From contig CABJBK010000002.1 of NCBI GenBank assembly GCA_902363825.1, forward strand, positions 248,001 to 312,000: a DNA stretch of 64,000 nt. Reading direction: 5' to 3'. Below are positions 55,023 to 63,490 of this stretch, one piece after another. The notes beneath the pieces are model-generated. The model was not told the DNA's origin. It did no database searches and was given only the letters and a program-made list of their open reading frames with translations. The translations under genes and the position numbers were made by a program. Position 1 is the stretch's first letter. Each line of letters begins with the position of its first letter. Origin of the DNA: Lachnospiraceae bacterium (GTDB lineage: Bacteria > Bacillota > Clostridia > Lachnospirales > Lachnospiraceae).

Positions 55023-55037
55023 TTAGGAATGGTTCTT
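55023..55037 (-). promoter_or_regulatory. PerR-box-like site in the perR leader
   Basis: AAGAACCATTCCTAA lies just upstream of the start codon. A related 15-mer, AAGAATGATTCCAAA (12 of 15 identical), lies at 55107-55121 on the plus strand. The pair flanks the promoter; they match the Bacillus Per box only loosely. Confidence 0.35.
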
Positions 55038-55043
55038 GATTAT

Positions 55044-55071
55044 AGTATATCGTATTTTTCCAAATTGTCAA
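55044..55071 (-). promoter_or_regulatory. Promoter of the perR-rubrerythrin operon
   Basis: TTGACA (55066-55071) and TATACT (55044-55049) have 16-bp spacing. Confidence 0.6.
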
Positions 55072-55175
55072 TAGTTTTTTTGTATTTTTTCTTTTTGTCT
55101 GCTATTAAGAATGATTCCAAAAAGGAGCAGGCTACAAACTGTTGTCCAGATATAGCCTGCTCCACATATTGTTTT

Positions 55176-57065
55176 TTATGCGTTTACAATTTTTCCGGTA
55201 TAAAGCTGGTAATACTTGCCGCCCTCCGCGATCAGCTGATCATGCGTACCTTTTTCTATAATATGTCCCTGCTCAAGTACCATAATGCAGTCACTGTTGC
55301 GCACAGTGGAAAGGCGATGCGCGATCACAAAGGTCGTGCGTCCTTCCATCAGGCGGTCCATCCCCTGCTGTACCAGTTTTTCCGTTCTCGTATCAATGGA
55401 ACTGGTCGCCTCATCGAGGATCAGTACCGGCGGATCCGCCACGGCCGCGCGTGCGATCGCAAGCAGCTGCCGCTGTCCCTGGCTTAAATTCTTTCCATCC
55501 CCGGTCAGCATCGTATCATAGCCATCCGGCAGTCTTTTGATAAAACCGTCCGCGTTTGCGAGCTTCGCTGCCGCCATAACTTCCTCATCGGTTGCATCCA
55601 GTTTTCCGTAACGGATGTTTTCCATTACGGTTCCGGTAAACAGATGGGTATCCTGCAAAACGATCCCGAGCGATCTGCGCAGATCTGCTTTTTTGATCTT
55701 GTTGATATTGATCCCGTCATAACGGATCTTTCCGTCCTGGATATCATAAAAACGGTTGATCAGATTGGTGATCGTTGTCTTACCGGCTCCGGTCGCGCCG
55801 ACAAACGCGATCTTCTGTCCCGGTTTCGCGTAAAGCTCAATGTCATGCAGCACGATCTTTTCATCATTATAACCGAAATCCACATGATCAAAGACCACAT
55901 CGCCCTCCATCTTGCGGTAGGTCGTCGTTCCCTCCGCCTTATGGAAATGTTTCCACGCCCAGATTCCGGTACGCTTCTCACTCTCTTTTACTTCTCCGTC
56001 CGGTCCGATCGTCGCATTGGCAAGTTCCACATAGCCCTCATCGGTCTCCGGCTTTTCATCGAGAAGCGCAAAGATACGTTCCGCACCCGCAAGCGCCATG
56101 ACCACACTGTTTAACTGCTGGCTGACCTGGTTGATTGGCATATTGAACGACTTGTTAAAGGTGAGGAAACTTGCAAGCGCGCCGAGCGTAAATCCGCCAT
56201 AGCCGTTGATCGCAAGCACACCGCCCAGGATCGCGCAGATCACATAGCTGATATTTCCGATCTGTGCGTTGATCGGCATCAGGATGTTCGCGAATTTGTT
56301 CGCGTTATCCGAGCTGTGGAAGAGTTCATCGTTTAATTTGTTAAACTGCTCAATACTTTCTTTCTCATGGCAGAATACTTTTACCACCTTCTGCCCGTTC
56401 ATCATTTCCTCGATGTGAGCGTTGACGATACCGATATTCTTCTGTTGTTCTATAAAATATTTTCCGCTGAGTCCTGCCAGCTTCTTTGTGATAAGCAGCA
56501 TAAGTGCCACCATGACAAGCGTTGCGAACGTGAGCGGGATATTTAAACGAATCATGCACACCAGTACACTTACGATCGTGATCACACTCGAGATCAGCTG
56601 TGGAATACTCTGGCTGATCATCTGCCGTAACGTATCGATGTCGTTGGTATAGCAGGACATGATATCTCCGTGCGCATGTGTATCAAAATACCGGATCGGA
56701 AGTGTTTCCATCGTCAAAAACATATCATCACGGAAATTTTTTAATGTGCCCTGTGTGACATTTACCATGATCCGGGTATAAGCGTATGCCGCCACTACAC
56801 CACAGAGGTAAAATGCTGCCACGCGGAGGATCGCATGGATCAGCCCGCTAAAATCGGGGTTCGCGCTTTTGGTAAGCGGAATGATATAATCATCGATCAG
56901 TGTCTGCATGAACATGGTTCCCTGCACACTGGACAGCGCCGTGATAAAAATACAGATCACAACGACCACACACGCAAGCCCGTAATTCTTAAATATGTAA
57001 GACATCAGACGCATAAACAGTTTTCCCGGTTCTTTGGTCTTTTTTGGTTTCATCGGTCCCGGCAT
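55176..57065 (-). CDS. ABC exporter half-transporter, catalytic-site-competent partner
   Basis: 629-aa fused membrane and ATPase protein of the multidrug/peptide exporter type. Six transmembrane helices (about 30-330) are followed by Walker A GATGAGKTT, signature LSQGQRQLLA, Walker B VLILDEATSSID with the catalytic Glu, and H-loop IAHRLST. Start ATG 57065 has AGGAGAGGAG before it and lies 1 nt after the partner gene's stop. It forms a heterodimer with the 57067-58815 product. Confidence 0.9.
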   Translation of the reverse strand: MPGPMKPKKTKEPGKLFMRLMSYIFKNYGLACVVVVICIFITALSSVQGTMFMQTLIDDYIIPLTKSANPDFSGLIHAILRVAAFYLCGVVAAYAYTRIMVNVTQGTLKNFRDDMFLTMETLPIRYFDTHAHGDIMSCYTNDIDTLRQMISQSIPQLISSVITIVSVLVCMIRLNIPLTFATLVMVALMLLITKKLAGLSGKYFIEQQKNIGIVNAHIEEMMNGQKVVKVFCHEKESIEQFNKLNDELFHSSDNANKFANILMPINAQIGNISYVICAILGGVLAINGYGGFTLGALASFLTFNKSFNMPINQVSQQLNSVVMALAGAERIFALLDEKPETDEGYVELANATIGPDGEVKESEKRTGIWAWKHFHKAEGTTTYRKMEGDVVFDHVDFGYNDEKIVLHDIELYAKPGQKIAFVGATGAGKTTITNLINRFYDIQDGKIRYDGININKIKKADLRRSLGIVLQDTHLFTGTVMENIRYGKLDATDEEVMAAAKLANADGFIKRLPDGYDTMLTGDGKNLSQGQRQLLAIARAAVADPPVLILDEATSSIDTRTEKLVQQGMDRLMEGRTTFVIAHRLSTVRNSDCIMVLEQGHIIEKGTHDQLIAEGGKYYQLYTGKIVNA

Positions 57066-57066
57066 C

Positions 57067-58815
57067 TTACTCCTCTCCTTTCTCATCGAAATCTCCGCTG
57101 CCTGCCGTCTGGGATTCGTAAACATCCCGGTAGATCGCGTTATTCGCAAGCAGTTCTTCGTGTGTGCCTACTCCGCTCATACATCCGTCATCCATCACAA
57201 TGATGCGGTCTGCATTCATAAGGCTTGATACACGCTGCGCAATGATAAACTTGGTCGTATCCGGAATCTCTTCCGCAAATGCCTTTCTTATCTTTGCGTC
57301 GGTCGCGGTATCTACCGCGCTGGTCGAATCATCCAGGATCAGGATCTTCGGCTTTTTTAACAGTGCTCTCGCGATACAGAGCCGCTGCTTTTGTCCGCCG
57401 GATACATTATTTCCGCCCTGTTCGATATGCGTATGGTATTTATCCGGCATCCGCTCTATAAATTCATCCGCACACGCAAGTTCACACGCACGCTTACATT
57501 CCTGCTCACTGGCATTCTTATCGCCCCAGCGCAGATTATCGAGAATACTTCCGGAAAACAGCACGTTATTCTGGAGTACCACGGACACCTCATTGCGCAA
57601 AGTATCCAGATCATAGTCTCGCACATCCACACCGCCTACCAGAACTTTTCCGGTGGACACATCATAAAGACGCGTGATCAGATTGACCAGACTGGATTTT
57701 GCGCTACCGGTTCCACCGAGGATACCGATCGTCTCCCCGGAATGGATATCCAGGTTGATATCCTTTAACACATAGCTCTTTGCGTCTTTCTTATAACTGA
57801 AGTTCACATGGTCAAATACAACGCTTCCGTCTTTTACTTCCATGACCGGCTGCTCTGGATTTCTGATATCCGCTTCCTCATTTAACACTTCTGTGATACG
57901 TCTCGCGCTCGCCATACTCATTGTGATCATAACGAACACCATGGAGAGCATCATGAGACTCATCAGAATGTTCATACAATAGGTAAGAAGGCTCATCAGT
58001 TCCCCGGTTGTCAGGGTATCCGCAACGATCATTTTCGCGCCGAGCCAGCTGATCCCCAAGATACACGCATATACGGTAAACTGCATCAGCGGCGTATTCC
58101 ATGCGATCAGGCTCTCTGCCTTTACAAACATGTGGTAGACATTCTCACTTGCCTTTTTAAATTTCTTCTTTTCGTGATCCTCTCTCACATATGCTTTTAC
58201 CACACGGATCGCGGATACGTTCTCCTGCACGCTGGCATTCAAGTCATCGTATTTTTCAAATACCTGGTTAAAATATTTTGTTGCCTGACGGATGATGAGC
58301 GCAAGGCATCCGCCAAGAAAGATCACCGCTACCAGATAGACTGATGCCAGTTTCGCGTTGATCGCAAATGCCATCACCATCGCGCAGATCATACTGAACG
58401 GTGCGCGCACACACATACGCAGGATCATCTGATAGGCATTCTGGATATTGGTTACATCTGTGGTAAGTCTGGTGACTAACCCCGCCGTCGAATATTTGTC
58501 AATGTTGGAAAAGCTGAATGTCTGAATATTTTCATACATCGCCTTTCTTAAGTTCCGCGCGAAACCGGAAGACGCTCTTGCACCGTATTTTCCGCCCAGG
58601 ACACCGAACAGAAGTCCGAGTGCCGCGATCAGTACCATTGCGGCTCCCACCATGTAAATATGGTGGATATCTCCTTTCTCTACACCGTCATCGATAATAG
58701 AGGCCATCAGAAGCGGAATGACTGTTTCCATGATGACTTCCAAAATCATAAAGACCGGTGTTAAAAGGGAATCTTTTTTAAATTCCCTGATCTGTGATCC
58801 TAATGTCTTTAACAT
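57067..58815 (-). CDS. ABC exporter half-transporter with degenerate ATP site
   Basis: 582-aa fused transporter with six transmembrane helices and one ATPase domain. Walker A is GGTGSAKSS and the signature is VSGGQKQRLC. The Walker B Glu is Asp (ILDDSTSAVD) and the H-loop His is Gln (IAQRVSSL), so one of the two sites in the heterodimer should be non-hydrolytic, as in TM287/288 and BmrCD. It follows marR by 24 nt and is first in the exporter pair. Confidence 0.9.
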   Translation of the reverse strand: MLKTLGSQIREFKKDSLLTPVFMILEVIMETVIPLLMASIIDDGVEKGDIHHIYMVGAAMVLIAALGLLFGVLGGKYGARASSGFARNLRKAMYENIQTFSFSNIDKYSTAGLVTRLTTDVTNIQNAYQMILRMCVRAPFSMICAMVMAFAINAKLASVYLVAVIFLGGCLALIIRQATKYFNQVFEKYDDLNASVQENVSAIRVVKAYVREDHEKKKFKKASENVYHMFVKAESLIAWNTPLMQFTVYACILGISWLGAKMIVADTLTTGELMSLLTYCMNILMSLMMLSMVFVMITMSMASARRITEVLNEEADIRNPEQPVMEVKDGSVVFDHVNFSYKKDAKSYVLKDINLDIHSGETIGILGGTGSAKSSLVNLITRLYDVSTGKVLVGGVDVRDYDLDTLRNEVSVVLQNNVLFSGSILDNLRWGDKNASEQECKRACELACADEFIERMPDKYHTHIEQGGNNVSGGQKQRLCIARALLKKPKILILDDSTSAVDTATDAKIRKAFAEEIPDTTKFIIAQRVSSLMNADRIIVMDDGCMSGVGTHEELLANNAIYRDVYESQTAGSGDFDEKGEE

Positions 58816-58839
58816 TCTTTCCCTCCTTATATCGTCCCG

Positions 58840-59274
58840 TTACTGCATCATATTCTCATACATTCTGTCAATATACCCACGCAGTTTTTCTGTTTCTTCC
58901 TCTGAGAAGCCTTTCATCAGCTTCCGCTCCAGATTGGTGTGATCCACTTCCATCTTGTGGAAAATATCCCACGCTTCCGGCGTCAGGGTAAGTTTGCGCA
59001 ACCGGGCATCCTCCGCCACACACTCCCTGCGGATCAGTCCCTTCTGCTCCATCCGGTTGATCACTTTCGACGCGGTGGAACGCGTGATCCCGAATTCCTT
59101 TTCAAGATCCTTCTGATAGATCACTCTGTCATCATGGTCCGCAAGATAACCGATGATCCACCCGTTGGTTCCGGTCACCTGATCCAGACTCTTTTTGATC
59201 GGGGAGTTATCAAAGTAGCGCATGATCAGATTGGACAGGGAATGCAGTTTTCTGGAAACATACTCTTTTGTCAT
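58840..59274 (-). CDS. MarR-family transcriptional regulator
   Basis: 144-aa winged-helix regulator with the MarR pattern (KDLEKEFGITRSTASKVINRMEQKGLIRR, then AEDARLRKLTLTPEAW). It is first in the marR-ABC-ABC operon and should repress it. A perfect 7-bp inverted repeat next to its -10 is the obvious operator. Drug or bile efflux is a possible role, but the inducer is unknown. Confidence 0.92.
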   Translation of the reverse strand: MTKEYVSRKLHSLSNLIMRYFDNSPIKKSLDQVTGTNGWIIGYLADHDDRVIYQKDLEKEFGITRSTASKVINRMEQKGLIRRECVAEDARLRKLTLTPEAWDIFHKMEVDHTNLERKLMKGFSEEETEKLRGYIDRMYENMMQ

Positions 59275-59294
59275 AATTCATCTCTTTTCTTATT

Positions 59295-59310
59295 TGTTTG
59301 ACATCAAACA
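59295..59310. promoter_or_regulatory. MarR operator of the exporter operon
   Basis: TGTTTGACATCAAACA has two perfect 7-bp arms around a CA centre and abuts the -10 of the marR promoter, so bound repressor would block transcription. Confidence 0.65.
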
Positions 59311-59338
59311 TTATAGGGACAAAAAAACCACTTTTCAA
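59310..59338 (-). promoter_or_regulatory. Promoter of the marR-ABC operon
   Basis: TTGAAA (59333-59338) and TATAAT (59310-59315) have 17-bp spacing. The -35 lies in the terminator hairpin of the upstream gene. Confidence 0.7.
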
Positions 59339-59349
59339 GTGGTTTTTTT
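59321..59349. terminator. Terminator after the REC-GGDEF-EAL gene
   Basis: The stem CCACTT/AAGTGG with a 3-base loop is flanked by A7 and T7, so it works on either strand. It ends the REC-GGDEF-EAL transcript. Confidence 0.75.
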
Positions 59350-59354
59350 GCTTT

Positions 59355-61919
59355 TCACACTTTTTTCATATTTTCCTTTGCCGCGTGAACATACTTCTCT
59401 AAATTTCGTTTGGATTCCAGCACATTACGGGTTCTTTTGTGCAGCGTCTCCCCTACAAACGGCTTTACGATGTAATCGCTCGCCCCGAGTGTGATCGCCT
59501 GTATCTGCTTCTGTGAAGTGTCATCCGATGTAATGACAATGACCGGTATCTCCTCCATGCCCTCATCCTTTTTCTTCTCTTCCAGGAAACGGATCCCGTC
59601 CATGACCGGCATGGCAAGGTCAAGAAAGATCACATCGATCTCATAATTGTTTTCCTTTAACAGCCCGATCGCCGCTTCTCCGTTTTCCGCCTCCAGGACT
59701 TCATATTCGTCCTCAAAAACAGCGCGTATCCGGTCGCGGTTCCGCTTTTCATCATCCACCACAAGGATCTTTCCGTACTCTGTCTTATGATTTAGGATCG
59801 CTGTCCGGTAACGGCTCAATTCCATCTCCACTTCCCGCTGTTCCGTAATGTCCGTAAGGGAACCGACCAGAATGCTCTTATTGCCGACATGACTGATATA
59901 CTTTAGCTTGATCTGCACCCAGATCAACCGCCCGTCACTGAGCAGCCGTCCGTACTCGCACTCCGCCCTTCCCTTGGTTCTTGCTGCCCGTCCGATCGTT
60001 TCCATAAACAACTGTCTGTCCTCCGGCCGCACCACTTCCATGAGATTATCACTGTGCAGCGCCCGGTCTTCCCATCCGAACAGTTCATAAAACGCATTGT
60101 TTACCTCGATCAGTTCGAGTCCGTCCTCAGAATATTCATAGATGCCGATCGCCTGCATGACGTTGGAGAACATCTTTTCCAAACGGGAATCAAATCCCGC
60201 CATCATCCTTTTTCCCTCTTCCTCGGTCTCTCTGTCCTCAAACACACCGTTTTCTCTTGCAATGCGCTCATACTCCTCTACCGGCATCGGCTTCGCAAAA
60301 TAATAGCCCTGCACAAATTCACAGCCGATCCCCCGCAGGAAATCCACCTGTTCCTTTTCCTCTACGCCCTCCGCGATGGTCGGCATATGCAGCCATTTTG
60401 CCATGCGCACGACAGATGCCGTGATATTCTCTCCTCTCCCCCGGATCTCTGATTTTTCAAAAAACTTCATGTCAATCTTTAAAATATCCACCTGGATATC
60501 CTTTAAGGTATTTAAGGAAGAATATCCGCTTCCAAAGTCATCCATCAACACCGTAAAACCTTTTTCGTGCAGCTGGCTCATCGCTTCTTTTATAATCTGC
60601 GGATTGTCTGTATAGGCACTCTCCGTCAATTCGAGCTGGAGCAGATTTCTCGGCAGTCTGTATTTTTCGGTCAGTGTACAGAGCATCTCTACAAACTTCG
60701 GGTTATACAGATTGACACGCGAAACATTGACCGAGATCGGACGCGGCATAATCCCCTCGTCCATCCATTTGCGCAGCAGCATGCAGACCTGTTCCCAGAT
60801 ATAATAATCGAGTCTGGTAATGAACCCGTTTCGCTCAAACACCGGAATAAAAGTTCCCGGAGAGATCATCCCCTCTTTTGGATGTTTCCAGCGCACCAGC
60901 GCTTCCGCCCCGGACAGCCGGTTATTTCTGATATTGTATTTCGGCTGCAGATAAACGATGAACTGCCCTTCCTTTAACGCATCGTTCATTTCGTTTGTGA
61001 TCTTCTGCTCCGTTTCCAGTTTCTTTGTCAGTTCCTCGGTATAAAACGCGTAACTGTTTATGTATTTTCCCTTTGCCTGTCTCGCCGCCAGCCTCGAACG
61101 GTCATAGATCGTTCCCACCGGCATGCTGTTATCCTCGATCACATAGATGCCGTAAGTAATCACGATGTCAAAATTCAGATCATAATCCCTGATCTTTTGA
61201 TCTAATTCTTTAATCTCCTCCTCGACCTTTTCGACTTCTTTGAACGGAATGCAAAAAACAAAGATATCCGCGTCTATTCTGCCGTATGTACTTCCGTCAT
61301 GCCGCTTTTCCATCTCCTGCCTTAACGTCCGCGCAACATGCTTTAGCATGCGGTCTCCTTCTTTTGTTCCGTAAAAGGAATTGATCAGCTGAAAGCGGTT
61401 GATGTCAAAGCTGATACAGCAATATTTCTGATCCGGATTTGCATGGAGCAGCTCTTTCGTCTGGCGGAAAAACTTTTCTTTATTATAAATATCCGTCAGC
61501 ACATCATATTCCGCAATATAGGTCAGCTGCCGGAATGCGGAAAGATTGCTCCGTGAGATCGCGTTTTTCAGGCGGAAATCCAGTATATCCTTATGGAACG
61601 GCTTTGTGATAAAGTCCCATGCGCCGCATTGAAACGCTTTTAATTCGGCTGCCTCGTCGCTGCTCGCGGTGAGGACCAGCGCAGGTATGCTGCGGTAATC
61701 TTCATCCTCCCGCATCGCCTCAAGCAGCGCAAATCCATCCATCTGCGGCATGGTAAGATCTAACAGCACTGCCACAATGCTCTTTTTATGCTGCGCCAGC
61801 ATCCCCAATGCTTCTTTTCCGTCTCCTGCCTCTATCACATCATATTCCCGATCCAGCATATCTTTCAGGATTCCGCGATCCAGCGGTTCATCATCTACCA
61901 CAAGAATCATTTTGTCCAT
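59355..61919 (-). CDS. REC-GGDEF*-EAL-PAS-REC cyclic-di-GMP phosphodiesterase
   Basis: 854-aa multidomain signalling protein. REC1 is at about 1-125 (VVDDE, LDLTMPQMDG, TKP), a GGDEF-type domain at about 140-300, EAL at about 315-560, PAS at about 590-700 and REC2 at about 725-845 (VVDDE, LDLAMPVMDG, VKP). The GGDEF signature is replaced by GRIDAD, so diguanylate cyclase activity should be lost. EAL is intact (GAEALVRW, NVSRVNL, ELTESAY, DDFGSGYSSL, KIDMKFF, AEGVEE, QGYYFAKP). It is thus probably a c-di-GMP phosphodiesterase controlled by phosphorylation, with a role in the swim/stick choice. Confidence 0.92.
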   Translation of the reverse strand: MDKMILVVDDEPLDRGILKDMLDREYDVIEAGDGKEALGMLAQHKKSIVAVLLDLTMPQMDGFALLEAMREDEDYRSIPALVLTASSDEAAELKAFQCGAWDFITKPFHKDILDFRLKNAISRSNLSAFRQLTYIAEYDVLTDIYNKEKFFRQTKELLHANPDQKYCCISFDINRFQLINSFYGTKEGDRMLKHVARTLRQEMEKRHDGSTYGRIDADIFVFCIPFKEVEKVEEEIKELDQKIRDYDLNFDIVITYGIYVIEDNSMPVGTIYDRSRLAARQAKGKYINSYAFYTEELTKKLETEQKITNEMNDALKEGQFIVYLQPKYNIRNNRLSGAEALVRWKHPKEGMISPGTFIPVFERNGFITRLDYYIWEQVCMLLRKWMDEGIMPRPISVNVSRVNLYNPKFVEMLCTLTEKYRLPRNLLQLELTESAYTDNPQIIKEAMSQLHEKGFTVLMDDFGSGYSSLNTLKDIQVDILKIDMKFFEKSEIRGRGENITASVVRMAKWLHMPTIAEGVEEKEQVDFLRGIGCEFVQGYYFAKPMPVEEYERIARENGVFEDRETEEEGKRMMAGFDSRLEKMFSNVMQAIGIYEYSEDGLELIEVNNAFYELFGWEDRALHSDNLMEVVRPEDRQLFMETIGRAARTKGRAECEYGRLLSDGRLIWVQIKLKYISHVGNKSILVGSLTDITEQREVEMELSRYRTAILNHKTEYGKILVVDDEKRNRDRIRAVFEDEYEVLEAENGEAAIGLLKENNYEIDVIFLDLAMPVMDGIRFLEEKKKDEGMEEIPVIVITSDDTSQKQIQAITLGASDYIVKPFVGETLHKRTRNVLESKRNLEKYVHAAKENMKKV

Positions 61920-61963
61920 ACAATCCGCCCCACTTTTTCCATTTTATGTTTCTATATAATAAC

Positions 61964-61992
61964 ATTTTATTAATTTTACAGAAAATTGTCAA
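61964..61992 (-). promoter_or_regulatory. Promoter of the REC-GGDEF-EAL gene
   Basis: TTGACA (61987-61992) and TAAAAT (61964-61969) have 17-bp spacing, about 45 bp upstream of the ATG. Confidence 0.75.
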
Positions 61993-62041
61993 CACAACAA
62001 TAACGGGATTCTCCCGTATATTCCGTCATGGAACAGCGGTC

Positions 62042-62080
62042 AAAAAAAGGATGTACTTCCGAAAAAGCACATCCCTTTTT
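62042..62080 (-). terminator. Terminator after the purine permease gene
   Basis: The stem GGATGT...ACATCC is flanked by A and T runs on both sides and followed by seven T on the minus strand, about 30 bp after the permease stop. Confidence 0.75.
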
Positions 62081-62110
62081 GAACTCTTTTTTGTTTTTTT
62101 ATCGTTTTCT

Positions 62111-63469
62111 TTATAAGAAGATATATTTGCAGACAAACAGTACCGCAAGTACATACATTAACGGTGTGATCTTCTTTCTCTTTCCGCAGATCAGGTTGAT
62201 CAGTACATAAGAGATAACTCCGATCGCGATTCCCTCAGAAATGCTGTATACCATAGGCATCGCAAGCAGACACAGATAAGCCGGTACCGCTTCGGTCAGA
62301 TCGGAAAAATCGATCTGCAGGATCGCGGAGATCATCAAAAATCCGACAAAGATCAGAGCCGGTGCTGTTGCGAATCCCGGGATCGCTGTAAAAATCGGTG
62401 CGAAGAAGATCGCAAGTAAAAACAAAAATCCGGTCACAACAGAAGAAAGTCCGGTACGTGCGCCTGCGCCCACACCTGCGGAGCTCTCTACGAATGTTGT
62501 GGTTGTGGAAGTTCCAAATACAGCGCCTGCCGTAGTTGCGATCGCATCTGCAAGCAGTGCCGGTTTGATCCTCGGCAGTTTTTCTTTCTCATCGAGCATA
62601 CCTGCCTTGGAAGATACTCCGATCAGTGTGCCGATCGTATCAAAAATATCAACGAACAGGAATGAGAATAAAACAACAATGAAATTGAATATGCCTACGC
62701 CATCAAAATCTGCGGCAAAGCACTGTCCAAATGTCTTTCCGATCGCAGTGAAATCTGTCATTCCAAGTGCCGGATACAGCGAATAGAATCCGCTTTCGGC
62801 ATCTACCTGATAGATTCCCGCTGCCTGACAGATCATGCCAAGCACCCATGTCGCAATGATTCCGATCAGGATTGATCCTTTGATCCCTTTAATATAGAGC
62901 ACTACGGTAATGAGCAGGCCGATCAGCGCAAGCAGTGCGCAGATTCCTTCGGTGTGCCAGTTTTCTGTGAAATTTACATAGGATACCAGTGTAGAGCTGT
63001 TTGCTACCACGATATGCGCACCCTGAAGTCCGATAAACGCGATAAACAGTCCGATTCCAGCGCTGACACCCTTCTTTAAGGTACTAGGAATTGCGTTAAA
63101 GATTGCTTCACGCACGTTGGTCAGTGACAGTACTACGAAAATGATTCCTTCGATGAAGACTGCCATTAAGGCAACTCTCCAGTCATAGCCCATATTGCCG
63201 CAGACCGTATACGCGAAATATGCGTTCAATCCCATACCCGGCGCAAGCGCAAACGGATAATTGGCGAGCAGTGCCATGGCAAGGGTTCCGACAAAAGCAG
63301 CCAGACAGGTAGCGATCAGTACCGCTGTCGCGTCCATACCCGCTGCGGAAAGCATCGTCGGATTTACCGCAAGGATATAAGCCATCGTCATGAAAGTGGT
63401 GATGCCTGCCAACACCTCCGTCTTTACATTCGTATGGTTCTCTTCTAATTTAAAAAGTTTATTAAGCAT
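62111..63469 (-). CDS. NCS2-family purine permease, AzgA/PbuG-like
   Basis: 452-aa membrane protein with about 12-14 hydrophobic segments. Family markers are ITTFMTMAYILAVNP at the N-terminus, ALAPGMGLNAYFAY, the FVDIFDTIGTLIG motif and STTTTFVESSAGVGAGARTGL. It is likely to import adenine, guanine or hypoxanthine. It lies 21 nt downstream of apt, so purine base uptake and salvage are co-transcribed. Confidence 0.93.
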   Translation of the reverse strand: MLNKLFKLEENHTNVKTEVLAGITTFMTMAYILAVNPTMLSAAGMDATAVLIATCLAAFVGTLAMALLANYPFALAPGMGLNAYFAYTVCGNMGYDWRVALMAVFIEGIIFVVLSLTNVREAIFNAIPSTLKKGVSAGIGLFIAFIGLQGAHIVVANSSTLVSYVNFTENWHTEGICALLALIGLLITVVLYIKGIKGSILIGIIATWVLGMICQAAGIYQVDAESGFYSLYPALGMTDFTAIGKTFGQCFAADFDGVGIFNFIVVLFSFLFVDIFDTIGTLIGVSSKAGMLDEKEKLPRIKPALLADAIATTAGAVFGTSTTTTFVESSAGVGAGARTGLSSVVTGFLFLLAIFFAPIFTAIPGFATAPALIFVGFLMISAILQIDFSDLTEAVPAYLCLLAMPMVYSISEGIAIGVISYVLINLICGKRKKITPLMYVLAVLFVCKYIFL

Positions 63470-63490
63470 TTCTTCTCTCCCATTTATTTT

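Noticed and set aside
63470..63490. Purine riboswitch in front of the NCS2 permease
   Set aside because: Only 21 bp separate the permease from apt. A riboswitch, if present, would lie upstream of apt beyond the window.
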